This document shows positions 1 through 7,252 of a DNA stretch of 64,000 nt, in pieces. Below the pieces are notes generated by a model. It saw only the letters and a list, made by a program, of their open reading frames with translations. It did not search any database and was not told the DNA's origin. The translations under genes were made by a program, and so were the position numbers. The stretch comes from Pseudomonadota bacterium (lineage in GTDB: Bacteria; Pseudomonadota; Gammaproteobacteria; Steroidobacterales; Steroidobacteraceae): the NCBI GenBank assembly GCA_021807675.1, contig JAKBCR010000003.1:1-64000 (forward strand). The letters are read 5' to 3'. Numbering within the stretch: position 1 is the stretch's first letter; each line of letters opens with the position of its first letter.

Positions 1-239
1 CCCGGATCCAGCGCTTTGCCCAGGCACAGGAAGTGCCCCGCCGCCGCAGGTGGCGGAGCCTTGAGCAAAAAACCGCGCTTTTTGCTCAAGGTGCGCTGGG
101 CGGGGCAGGATGCCCGGATCCAGCGCTTTGCCCAGGCACAGGAAGTGCCCCGCCGCCGCAGGTGGCGGAGCCTTGAGCAAAAAACCGCGCTTTTTGCTCA
201 AGGCGCGCTGGGCGGGGCAGGATGCCCGGATCCAGCGCC
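1..239. repeat. Tandem hairpin repeat, family 1 (locus A), 112-bp period
   Basis: Two full units start at 1 and 113, and a 15-bp stub begins at 225. Each unit can fold into four hairpins on one strand: a short stem from ggcac/gtgcc, a ccgcc/ggcgg stem, a 13-bp stem ccttgagcaaaaa with its complement, and a gcgctgg/ccagcgc stem capped by gggc-aggat-gccc. The array stops exactly at the stop codon of the minus-strand YebC gene. A second locus of the same family lies at 20918-21194 with a 114-bp period. The left end may continue outside the window. The function is unknown; a 3'-end processing or termination element or a REP-type sequence are possible. Confidence 0.9.
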
Positions 240-1033
240 TAAATAAGCGTGTGAAACACCCTCTGCACGTCGTCGTCCTGCTCGAGCTTGTCGATCAGGG
301 CGAGGACTTCCGCCGCCTGCTCCTCGGGCAGCTCGGTCGGCGCGGTGCTGATGTATTCGTGCTCCGCGGATAGCGGAGTGATGCCGCGCGCCTCGAGAGC
401 CTCCTGCAGCTTGCCGAAATCCGCGAACGCGCAACGGATGACGAGCTGAGGCTTACCGGCTTCGTTTCCGGCCGTGCCACCGGCCGTCCCTGGCGGCAGC
501 GCCCCCGGCCCGGACGTCGTGTCCGCGCGCTCGTCGCTTCGCGACTCGCCCATCTCCTCGAGCCCATGATCGATGAGGTAGAGCTCGAGGTCGTCCTGGT
601 CGATGCCCGCGGGGTCGAGCCGGAAGACTCCCATGCGCTTGAAGAGAAAGGCGACGCTGCCTGAGGTGGCGAGATTGCCGCCGTTCTTGGTGACGATGTT
701 GCGGACCGAGGCGACGGTGCGCGTGGGATTGTCCGTCGCGGCTTCCACCAGCAGCGCCACTCCGTGCGGCGCGTACGCCTCGTAGTGCACTTCGTGGTAG
801 TTGGTCGCATCGCGCCCCGAGGCGCGCTTGATTGCCGCCTCGATCTTGTCCTTGGGCATGTTGACGGCCCGCGCGTTCTGAATCACGCGGCGCAGTGTCG
901 GGTTCGAGGCCGGATCCGGGCCGCCGGACTTCACCGCCATGGTGATGTCCTTGGCGATGCGGGCGAACTGCTTCGCCATGCGGTTCCAGCGCGCAAACAT
1001 CGTGTGTTTGCGGACTTCGAAGATGCGTCCCAT
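239..1033 (-). CDS. YebC/PmpR-family transcription or translation regulator
   Basis: This 264-residue protein belongs to the YebC/TACO1 family, whose members act as DNA-binding regulators or help ribosomes through difficult stretches. The family core is clear: an N-terminal basic segment, then [28 protein letters not shown] and [15 protein letters not shown]. The N-terminus [16 protein letters not shown] is the subtype best known from Bacteroidetes rather than the AGHSKWANIKHRK form usual in Escherichia. A Gly/Ala/Ser-rich linker of about 35 residues near positions 160-193 separates the two halves and looks like an insertion. The stop codon abuts repeat family 1. The desaturase gene lies just upstream on the same strand (15-bp gap), so co-transcription is likely. 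Confidence 0.85.
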   Translation of the reverse strand: MGRIFEVRKHTMFARWNRMAKQFARIAKDITMAVKSGGPDPASNPTLRRVIQNARAVNMPKDKIEAAIKRASGRDATNYHEVHYEAYAPHGVALLVEAATDNPTRTVASVRNIVTKNGGNLATSGSVAFLFKRMGVFRLDPAGIDQDDLELYLIDHGLEEMGESRSDERADTTSGPGALPPGTAGGTAGNEAGKPQLVIRCAFADFGKLQEALEARGITPLSAEHEYISTAPTELPEEQAAEVLALIDKLEQDDDVQRVFHTLI

Positions 1034-1048
1034 GGGGGACCTCGCCGG

Positions 1049-2224
1049 TCAGGCGAGCTGCGCCTGCAAGATACGCAAGCGGCGCCGCTGCAGCCGCAGG
1101 CTGCGCTCCAGCTCCTTCAATCGCTGCTGGAAGCTGGCGTGCTCCCAGTGCTCGATGACGGCACGCTTCTTCTCTTCCAGCCACTGCTCCTTTACCTTGG
1201 CCCATTCCGCGACGGCGGCGAGGAACGTGTCGTATTCGTGCGCCACCCTCTGGCGCAGCTCACTGACCCGTGAGGCCGGCGCGATGGCAGGGAGGCTGGC
1301 GAGCTTGCGCTGGGCGCGCGTGAACTGCATCGAGAGCAGCGCCCGCTGGATCTGGAACACGGGAGTGCGCTTCAGCCGGCGGGTGAGCCCGACCACCTGC
1401 AGGCTGGCGATCAGCCACTTCGTCGGATCCCACTGCCACCAGCGCACCCCGTTGCGGTAGTCGTGGGCGAAAATGTGGTGGAAGTTGTGGTAGCCCTCGC
1501 CGAAGGTGAGCACCGCGAGCACCGGATTGTCGCGGGCGGTGTTCTCATCGGTGTACGGGCGCTCGCCCCACATGTGCGCCAGGGAGTTGATGAAGAAGGT
1601 GAAGTGGTGGCTCAGCAGGAGCCGCAGCACGCCGGCGAGGAGGAAGGCTCCCCAGACATCTCCCATCAGCCAGCCGGCGAGGAGCGGCAAGCCGAAATTC
1701 GTGACGAGCACGAGCGGCACATAGTGCCGGTGCTGGAATGCGAGTATGCGATCGCGCCGCAGGTCGGGGATGTTGCTGAAGTCCTCCTGGCCGCTCGGGT
1801 ACTCCCGCACCATCCAGCCGATGTGCGAGAACCAGAAGCCTCGCTGGGCCGAATAGGGGTCGCGGTCGAAGTCATCGACGTGCAGGTGATGCCGGCGGTG
1901 CCCGCTGCACCACGCCCAGGCGGTGTTTTGCAGCGCCATCGAGCCGAAGATCATGAAGAGAAGGCGCAGGCTCCAGTGTGCCTCGTAGGTCCGGTGCGCC
2001 CAGAGCCGATGGTATCCGGCGGTGATCGACATCTCATTGGCGGCGAGGAATACACCGAAGAGCACCCAGGCCGAGGCCGAGAAGCCATGGGTCAGGCCGT
2101 ACCAGGGAACGAGGGTTGCGGCCGCCAAAAAAGTCAATGAAAACAGGAGGGTATTCGTCCAGATCAGAGGCGCCCGGGTCGCGGCAGGGGCGAGGGAGCT
2201 CGGTACGGTGGGACGGGACGGCAT
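1049..2224 (-). CDS. Acyl-CoA/fatty acid desaturase (delta-9 type)
   Basis: This 391-residue membrane di-iron desaturase would introduce a double bond into acyl chains of membrane lipids. The three histidine boxes are present: HRLWAH (residues 72-77), HRRHH (109-113) and a C-terminal EGYHNFHH. Hydrophobic segments precede box 1 and lie between boxes 2 and 3. The reading frame stays open upstream to about 2773, but that part is low-complexity Arg/Pro/Gly-rich and unlike the family, so the start is placed at the ATG of MPSRPTVPSS. After the catalytic domain there is a highly charged, probably coiled-coil tail of about 100 residues (Lys, Glu, Arg and Gln rich), which is not needed for desaturation and is unexplained. 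Confidence 0.88.
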   Translation of the reverse strand: MPSRPTVPSSLAPAATRAPLIWTNTLLFSLTFLAAATLVPWYGLTHGFSASAWVLFGVFLAANEMSITAGYHRLWAHRTYEAHWSLRLLFMIFGSMALQNTAWAWCSGHRRHHLHVDDFDRDPYSAQRGFWFSHIGWMVREYPSGQEDFSNIPDLRRDRILAFQHRHYVPLVLVTNFGLPLLAGWLMGDVWGAFLLAGVLRLLLSHHFTFFINSLAHMWGERPYTDENTARDNPVLAVLTFGEGYHNFHHIFAHDYRNGVRWWQWDPTKWLIASLQVVGLTRRLKRTPVFQIQRALLSMQFTRAQRKLASLPAIAPASRVSELRQRVAHEYDTFLAAVAEWAKVKEQWLEEKKRAVIEHWEHASFQQRLKELERSLRLQRRRLRILQAQLA

Positions 2225-2789
2225 GGTGATCGCGGGCTCCGCAGGGGTGGCCGGTAAAACCGAGTAAACATAGCACGGTTCGCCACCCCGTGGTGAGCCC
2301 CCCCGGGGCGGGTTGGGAGGCCCCGCACGCTTGCCCGCGCGCCGGGCCCGGCGATTCGGGGCCGGGCCGCCGGCCCGCCGGCCCGGGTCGGCCTGCGCCG
2401 GGCGCAAGCGGCGGCGGGCCGCCGCGAGTGCGATCCGGCAACGCTGAAGCTCGGGAGAGCGGTACCGGCGATCGCCTCGCTTCTGCTGGCGCCAGGAGCG
2501 ATTCTTGGCGCTCCACGATGTCAGGTTTCGCGAAGGACACACCGCGTTCCATTGTTGACACACTCGCACGGCGGATTGTGCCGCTCCCTTTGCAAGGCCG
2601 CATTCCGACCGGGTTTGCGGTTGCGGGCCGGTATCCGCGGGTGTATTGATGACGCCCGACAACGCAACCGTGCCAGACATGCGTCGAGAACCATGTCCAC
2701 CCTGGAGGGCGCCGTTTCCCTGCGCGTCATTGGTGGAGGAGCGCCGGAAGCGGCCGTATTTCCGCAATACCAAGAATTTTGGAGGAGAT
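2225..2789. other. Long intergenic region upstream of the xoxF cluster
   Basis: About 565 bp lie between the divergent desaturase and xoxF transcription units. Positions 2300-2440 are extremely GC-rich with many nested GGCC/CCGG palindromes. A TTGACA hexamer is at 2555-2560, but I see no convincing -10 at the right spacing. The region should hold the promoters of both units, and the length leaves room for regulation. No family-like protein is encoded; open frames crossing it are low-complexity. Confidence 0.5.
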
Positions 2790-2879
2790 ATGAGCTACCA
2801 GTTTCGATCCTTGGCCGTCGAGGCGATCGTGATCGCCCGGACGGCAGCTTTCTCAGAGTCAGAGAAGGGGGACATATGA
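2790..2879 (+). CDS. 29-codon leader ORF translationally coupled to xoxF
   Basis: This short ORF begins with ATG, preceded by a strong Shine-Dalgarno (ggaggag, a few bases upstream), and encodes MSYQFRSLAVEAIVIARTAA plus nine more residues ending KGDI. Its TGA stop overlaps the xoxF ATG (ATGA at 2876-2879), the classic layout for translational coupling. I do not recognise the peptide. It lacks the Glu-x3-Tyr pair of PqqA, so it is not an obvious PQQ precursor. It could be a regulatory leader peptide or simply a ribosome loader for xoxF. The ORF and its ribosome site are plain; translation is an inference. Confidence 0.5.
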   Translation: MSYQFRSLAVEAIVIARTAAFSESEKGDI

Positions 2880-4741
2880 AATCACCCAATTGGCGCAGGA
2901 TCCTGGCGCCGGCAGTCATCCTCCTGGCGGCAGGCATAGCCTGCGGAGCGGCTTCGGTCGCGCGAGCCCAGGAAGAGCGCAGTACCGATCTCTGGCCATC
3001 GATGGGTCAGAACTACGCGCTCGATCGGCACAGCGATCTGACGCAGATCAACCCCTCCAACGTGAGCCGGTTGGGAATGATCTGGTCGCAGTCCCTGGGG
3101 GCCCTGCGCGGCCAGGAAGGGCAACCGATCGTCGTCAAGGTCGACGGCACGCCGATGATGTACTTCGTCAGCAGCTGGCCGAACATCGTCCAGGCGTTGA
3201 ATCTGTCGAATCCGGATCATCCTGTCGAGGTCTGGAACTACGTGAAGAAGACCGATCGCGACCTTTCGGCCGTGCCGCGCGCCTGCTGCGACACCGTCAA
3301 TCGCGGTCTGAACTACGCCGACGGCAAGGTTCTCTTCAACACGCTCGACGGATATCTCATCGCGCTCGATGCGAAGACCGGGAAGGTGGACTGGGAGGTC
3401 AAGCACGCCTGGCCCGACAAGGGACAGACCGTCACCAATGCGCCGCTGATCGCGGACGGAAAGGTGATCGTCGGCTTCGGCGGCGATGAGTTCGGCGCGC
3501 GCGGAGCGGTCTCGGCCTATGACCTCTCGGACGGCAAGCTCGTCTGGCATTACTACAGCAACGGCACCGACGAGCAGATCGGCTTCACGCCAGAGACCAA
3601 CAAGTGGAATCCGCAGTACGGCACCTACGGCCACAACCTCGGGTTGACCTATCCCGGTGACGAATGGAAGCGAGGCGGAGGAGCGGCGTGGGCCTGGTAC
3701 AGCTATGACCCGAAGCTCAAGCTCGTGTATTACGGCTCGGGCAATCCCGGCCTATGGAGCCCGTCATATCGCTGCGGCGCCAATCCGCCGACGCAGGAAT
3801 CCTGCAACGACGGAAAATGGGACAACAAGTGGTCGATGACGCTGTTCGCCAGGAACGTCGACACGGGCAAGGTCGTGTGGGCCATGCAGATGACGCCGTT
3901 CGATCAATGGGATTATGACGGTGTCAACGAGCCCATCCTGGTCAACATGAAGATCCACGGCAAGACGGTCCCGACGGTCGTTCAGTTCGATCGCAACGGT
4001 TTCGCCTATGTCTGGAATCGGGCGACCGGCACGCTTCTGGCGGCGCACAAGTACGTCTACACGAACTGGGCGGAGAAGGTCGATCTGCATACCGGCCGCC
4101 CGGTGAAGGTGTACGAGCACTCGCCGTTGCTGGTCAATCAGATGGCCCAGGCATGTCCTTCGGCGATGGGCGGCAAGGATCAACAGCCGGCATCCGTCGA
4201 TCCGGCGGACCCGGAGGTCTTCTTCGTACCGACCAACAATTGGTGCATGCAGGACACCCCGCAGAAGCGTACGGACATTCAGCAGGGCATAGTCTACGTC
4301 TTTGCCAACGTCTACATGTACGAGCACAAGCCTGGTATCGCGGGCCGCCTGAAGGCGTTCAACGTGCTGACGGGCAAGACGCTGTGGAACGTCCCGGACA
4401 AGTATCCGGACTGGGGCGGGACGCTCAATACCAGCGGTGGCGTCGTATTCTACGGCAGCTTGGGCGGCGATTTCCGCGCCGTCGACATGAAGACCGGCAA
4501 GGTCCTCTGGGAGCGCAAGCTCGGCTCCGGGATCATCGGCAACCCGATCACCTATGAGATCGACGGGCACCAGTACGTGTCGGTCTTCGCAGGTATCGGC
4601 GGCTGGATCGGGCTGCCCATCACGGCGGGCCTCGATCTCAACGACAAGTATGGAGCGATCGGAGCGACGGCGATGGCCAAGGCAACTCACCTGAACCTGA
4701 TACCCCAGGGCGGTGAGCTGTACACCTTCCGCCTGATGTGA
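2876..4741 (+). CDS. xoxF: PQQ-dependent methanol/alcohol dehydrogenase, XoxF-type (lanthanide signature)
   Basis: This 621-residue periplasmic quinoprotein oxidises a primary alcohol and passes electrons to a cytochrome c. A signal peptide ends near residue 31 (SVARA-QEE). The adjacent cysteines that form the vicinal disulfide over PQQ are C137-C138. Metal and catalytic residues fit the family: E205, N290 and D346 in WDYDGVN. The second aspartate two residues on (D348) is the hallmark of lanthanide-binding XoxF/PedH enzymes; calcium-binding MxaF has alanine there. Between N290 and the DNKW motif a short insertion carries two extra cysteines (C300, C310). The start is chosen at 2876 because aagggggac precedes it and a signal peptide follows; the frame is open further upstream. 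The exact alcohol cannot be read from sequence. Confidence 0.92.
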   Translation: MKSPNWRRILAPAVILLAAGIACGAASVARAQEERSTDLWPSMGQNYALDRHSDLTQINPSNVSRLGMIWSQSLGALRGQEGQPIVVKVDGTPMMYFVSSWPNIVQALNLSNPDHPVEVWNYVKKTDRDLSAVPRACCDTVNRGLNYADGKVLFNTLDGYLIALDAKTGKVDWEVKHAWPDKGQTVTNAPLIADGKVIVGFGGDEFGARGAVSAYDLSDGKLVWHYYSNGTDEQIGFTPETNKWNPQYGTYGHNLGLTYPGDEWKRGGGAAWAWYSYDPKLKLVYYGSGNPGLWSPSYRCGANPPTQESCNDGKWDNKWSMTLFARNVDTGKVVWAMQMTPFDQWDYDGVNEPILVNMKIHGKTVPTVVQFDRNGFAYVWNRATGTLLAAHKYVYTNWAEKVDLHTGRPVKVYEHSPLLVNQMAQACPSAMGGKDQQPASVDPADPEVFFVPTNNWCMQDTPQKRTDIQQGIVYVFANVYMYEHKPGIAGRLKAFNVLTGKTLWNVPDKYPDWGGTLNTSGGVVFYGSLGGDFRAVDMKTGKVLWERKLGSGIIGNPITYEIDGHQYVSVFAGIGGWIGLPITAGLDLNDKYGAIGATAMAKATHLNLIPQGGELYTFRLM

Positions 4742-4747
4742 TAGATC

Positions 4748-4787
4748 ATGGCACCTTGCGGGAGCCGCGGCTCCCGCAGGGTGCCAT
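4748..4787 (+). terminator. Strong hairpin after xoxF
   Basis: A 17-bp stem (atggcacc..gcgggag with its complement, one G-T pair) closes on a ccgcgg loop, starting 7 bp after the xoxF stop codon. There is no U-run after it, so it may act as an mRNA-stabilising or partial-termination structure that leaves xoxF expressed above the downstream genes, rather than a full terminator. Confidence 0.6.
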
Positions 4788-4883
4788 GCTTGCCCCCGTT
4801 CGCGGCGCCTGACCGGAAGAGCGCGGGAACAGGATGGTTGTCCTCGAGTCCAAGGTTATGCGACTCTCAGTCCAGGGTGCCCG

Positions 4884-6674
4884 ATGCCGGTTATGTCGCG
4901 ATCTGCCCGCTGCGCGCTGTCAGCGGCCGCTTTGGTGATCACCGCGGTTCTCGTCTCGACCGCGTTTGCTGACACGGCCCCGCCCCGGACGGCGACTCGC
5001 TCGGGCTATCTGCAGGGGCCCTGGGCCGGCAAGGACTTCGACCAGCTGGATCAAGCGGAAATAGATGCGGCCAGGCAAGCCGCTCTGACCGCCCGCTTCC
5101 GCGTCCTTCGCGTCTGCGCGGACCCCGGCAACATGCCCCTTTCCGATCGCAAGCGGCAAGGGTACGAGAACAAGATTCTCGACGTTCTCGCCAAGGCCCT
5201 CGGCGCCAGGCTGAGCTACTACTGGCGTGCGTACACCGGCAACGTCGTCGGTGAGGCATTCGGAACCGCCGACGAGTGCGATCTTCTGATCGACATGCCC
5301 GTTCATGCCGAAGGGATCCTGACGACCGTTCCGATTTACCGTACGACCTATGTGCTCGTGTGGCGGAGCGATGAGCACCTTGACATCAAGAGCCTGAGCG
5401 ATCCGAGGCTGAAGCGACTGCGAGTGGGGGTGTTCCAGATCTCCGCACTGCGCCGGGCGCTCGCGGACCATGGCGTCGTATCAAACGTGAAGGTCTGGCC
5501 GGTGGCGAGCGACACGGAGTGGGTCCCGGCGCATCAGCCGTGGAATCAGGTCGAGGAGGTGGTCGATGGCAAGCTTGACGTCGCCGCCGCGTGGGGGCCC
5601 ATGGCCGGTTGGCTGAAGACCATGAAAGGGGCGCCGATCACCATCCAGCCCACGAATCTCATGGACAACGACATCCCGATGGAATTCAGCCTAGGGATTG
5701 GCGTGCCCCCTCAGGACGTGGTGCTGAAATTTGCGCTCGACGACGCACTCAGGGCGCATCGGGCCGAGATCCAGAGCATCCTGGACCGATACGGCGTGCC
5801 GCTGGTGAAGTGCGCCGACTGTGTCATCCCGGGTGACCTTCCGGCGCATGGCAGCTACATGCTGCACATCTCCCCGGCCGACACCGGCAAGCCGACGCAC
5901 TGGGCCGTTTCGCGGGCACAGGTCGACAAGTGGCTGGCGGAAGGGTCGAGCGTCAACAAGGAGCTTTGGGATGCCGTACTCGCCAATGACGTCGATCGCG
6001 CTGCCTATCTGATCGGCAAGGGCGCCGACGTCAACAAGCTGAGCAATCTGGGCACCTCGCCGCTGACCGTGGCCGCCCGTGCCGGCTGCATCCCCATGAT
6101 GCAGCTTCTCGTCGCGCACGGGGCGAAAGTGGACCAGCCGGACAGCGACGGATCGACGGCGCTCATGGGCGCGGTCATGCGAAATCAGATCAAGGCCATA
6201 AAATTCCTGCTGGCGCATGGCGCAAACCTCCACAAGGGCGCGCCTCCCGGCTTCACGCTCCTGTCGCTCGCCCTGGAGGAGCAGCAGTACGATGCCGCAT
6301 ACGCTCTCATCAAAGCGGGCGCGGACGTGAACACCCCGGCCAGCAAGTACCGGCTGACACCGCTCATGGTGATCGCGAGCGAGCTGCCGCCGGGACCGGA
6401 AAGCAGGGTCAGGATGTTCCAGGACCACACGCCGATGGACGTCGCCCGCGCCTTGCTCGAGCGCAAGGCGAACGTCAACGCGACCGACACCGCCGGAGTG
6501 ACCGCGCTCATGATTGCAGCCGCGCATGATAATTCCCCCATGATCGCTCTGCTGATTCAAGGGGGCGCGAATCCGCACATGAAGTCGGCGGCGGGCCAGA
6601 CGGCGCGTGAGATCGCGGTCGAGAACGGCAATCTCGACGCCGAACGGGCCTTCAGTCTGCTGGTTCCGAATTAG
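4884..6674 (+). CDS. MoxJ/XoxJ-like periplasmic binding protein fused to ankyrin repeats
   Basis: This 596-residue exported protein has a signal peptide in the first 30 residues, then a solute-binding-protein domain (about 50-320). Its FRVLRVCADPGNMPLSD and CDLLIDMPV segments match the quinoprotein-dehydrogenase-associated family (MoxJ/XoxJ). XoxJ is known to interact with XoxF and is thought to help its maturation. From about residue 355 to 590 there are roughly six ankyrin repeats (for example GADVNKLSNLGTSPLTVAAR, GAKVDQPDSDGSTALMGAVM, NVNATDTAGVTALMIAAA). I know of no standard family with this fusion. It lies 142 bp after xoxF and 43 bp before the cytochrome gene. Two in-frame ATGs (4884, 4893) are possible starts. 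Role: probably assembly or activation partner of the dehydrogenase, with the ankyrin part as a binding platform. Confidence 0.85.
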   Translation: MPVMSRSARCALSAAALVITAVLVSTAFADTAPPRTATRSGYLQGPWAGKDFDQLDQAEIDAARQAALTARFRVLRVCADPGNMPLSDRKRQGYENKILDVLAKALGARLSYYWRAYTGNVVGEAFGTADECDLLIDMPVHAEGILTTVPIYRTTYVLVWRSDEHLDIKSLSDPRLKRLRVGVFQISALRRALADHGVVSNVKVWPVASDTEWVPAHQPWNQVEEVVDGKLDVAAAWGPMAGWLKTMKGAPITIQPTNLMDNDIPMEFSLGIGVPPQDVVLKFALDDALRAHRAEIQSILDRYGVPLVKCADCVIPGDLPAHGSYMLHISPADTGKPTHWAVSRAQVDKWLAEGSSVNKELWDAVLANDVDRAAYLIGKGADVNKLSNLGTSPLTVAARAGCIPMMQLLVAHGAKVDQPDSDGSTALMGAVMRNQIKAIKFLLAHGANLHKGAPPGFTLLSLALEEQQYDAAYALIKAGADVNTPASKYRLTPLMVIASELPPGPESRVRMFQDHTPMDVARALLERKANVNATDTAGVTALMIAAAHDNSPMIALLIQGGANPHMKSAAGQTAREIAVENGNLDAERAFSLLVPN

Positions 6675-6717
6675 GCGGCGGCACACCATACCGGTAGTCA
6701 ATCGGAGGAATCACTTT

Positions 6718-7239
6718 ATGACGCGCTTCGCTGGCGTAGTTGCTTTGGTTTCGGCGGTGATCGTGGCGGCGGGATGCTGGCTGCTCGCGCCATCCCGTGC
6801 CGAAGCCGCTTCCCCACCGCCCTTCAAGTTGACCGCCGCCGTCTTGAGCCAGCCGCCGGTGCAAGTCGTTGCCGAGGCCCCCAAGGGGTCGCTTCACAAT
6901 CCCTACAATGGCAATCCCAAGATCGCCAAAGAGGGCCACAAGCTGTTTTTCGATTACGGCTGCAGCGGCTGTCACGGCGGCGGTGGAGGCGGAGGCATGT
7001 GTCCGCCGCTCATCAATGGCGTCTGGATCTACGGTGGGAGCGACGATACCCTCTTCCGTCTCATCTCACTCGGGTCAGATAAGCTTCACAAGGCAGGTTA
7101 CCACCGGCAAGCCCTGGAGAGTGTCATCGCCCCGATGCCGCAGATGGGCCTCCTGATCCACCACGCCAGCGATGTATTCAAGATCATCACCTGGCTCCGC
7201 TCGGCCTATCAGGGGCCTCCGGGTCACAAGTACCACTGA
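6718..7239 (+). CDS. Cytochrome c, XoxG/PedF-like electron acceptor
   Basis: A 173-residue exported mono-haem cytochrome c. The signal peptide ends near SRAEA (about residue 30), the haem site is CSGCH (C82, C85, H86), and M140 or M143 in MPQMG is the likely distal ligand. A glycine run follows the haem site. Small class I cytochromes of this kind take electrons from PQQ alcohol dehydrogenases (XoxG, PedF, c-550). The ATG is preceded by a good ribosome site (cggagga). Position directly behind xoxF and the MoxJ-like gene supports the role. Confidence 0.87.
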   Translation: MTRFAGVVALVSAVIVAAGCWLLAPSRAEAASPPPFKLTAAVLSQPPVQVVAEAPKGSLHNPYNGNPKIAKEGHKLFFDYGCSGCHGGGGGGGMCPPLINGVWIYGGSDDTLFRLISLGSDKLHKAGYHRQALESVIAPMPQMGLLIHHASDVFKIITWLRSAYQGPPGHKYH

Positions 7240-7252
7240 GCGCCGCACGATC

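Noticed and set aside
1-239. Direct repeats that might be a CRISPR array (also 20918-21194)
   Set aside because: Units are 112-114 bp, nearly identical along their full length and joined head to tail; there are no unique spacers and no cas genes.
2300-2440. GC-rich palindromic stretch as a candidate structured RNA or origin
   Set aside because: The palindromes are short GGCC/CCGG runs expected from composition; no conserved riboswitch, DnaA boxes or AT-rich unwinding region.
2574-2596. A possible sigma-54 promoter (tgtgccgctccctttgca) before xoxF
   Set aside because: The -24 element lacks the required GG and the spacing is not right.
2225-2773. An N-terminal extension of the desaturase by 183 codons
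   Set aside because: Low-complexity sequence in a GC-rich intergenic region; the family starts near MPSRP at 2224.
2552-2875. An N-terminal extension of the XoxF frame by 108 codons
   Set aside because: A proper signal peptide and ribosome site start at 2876; the upstream residues are Arg-rich and unlike any quinoprotein.
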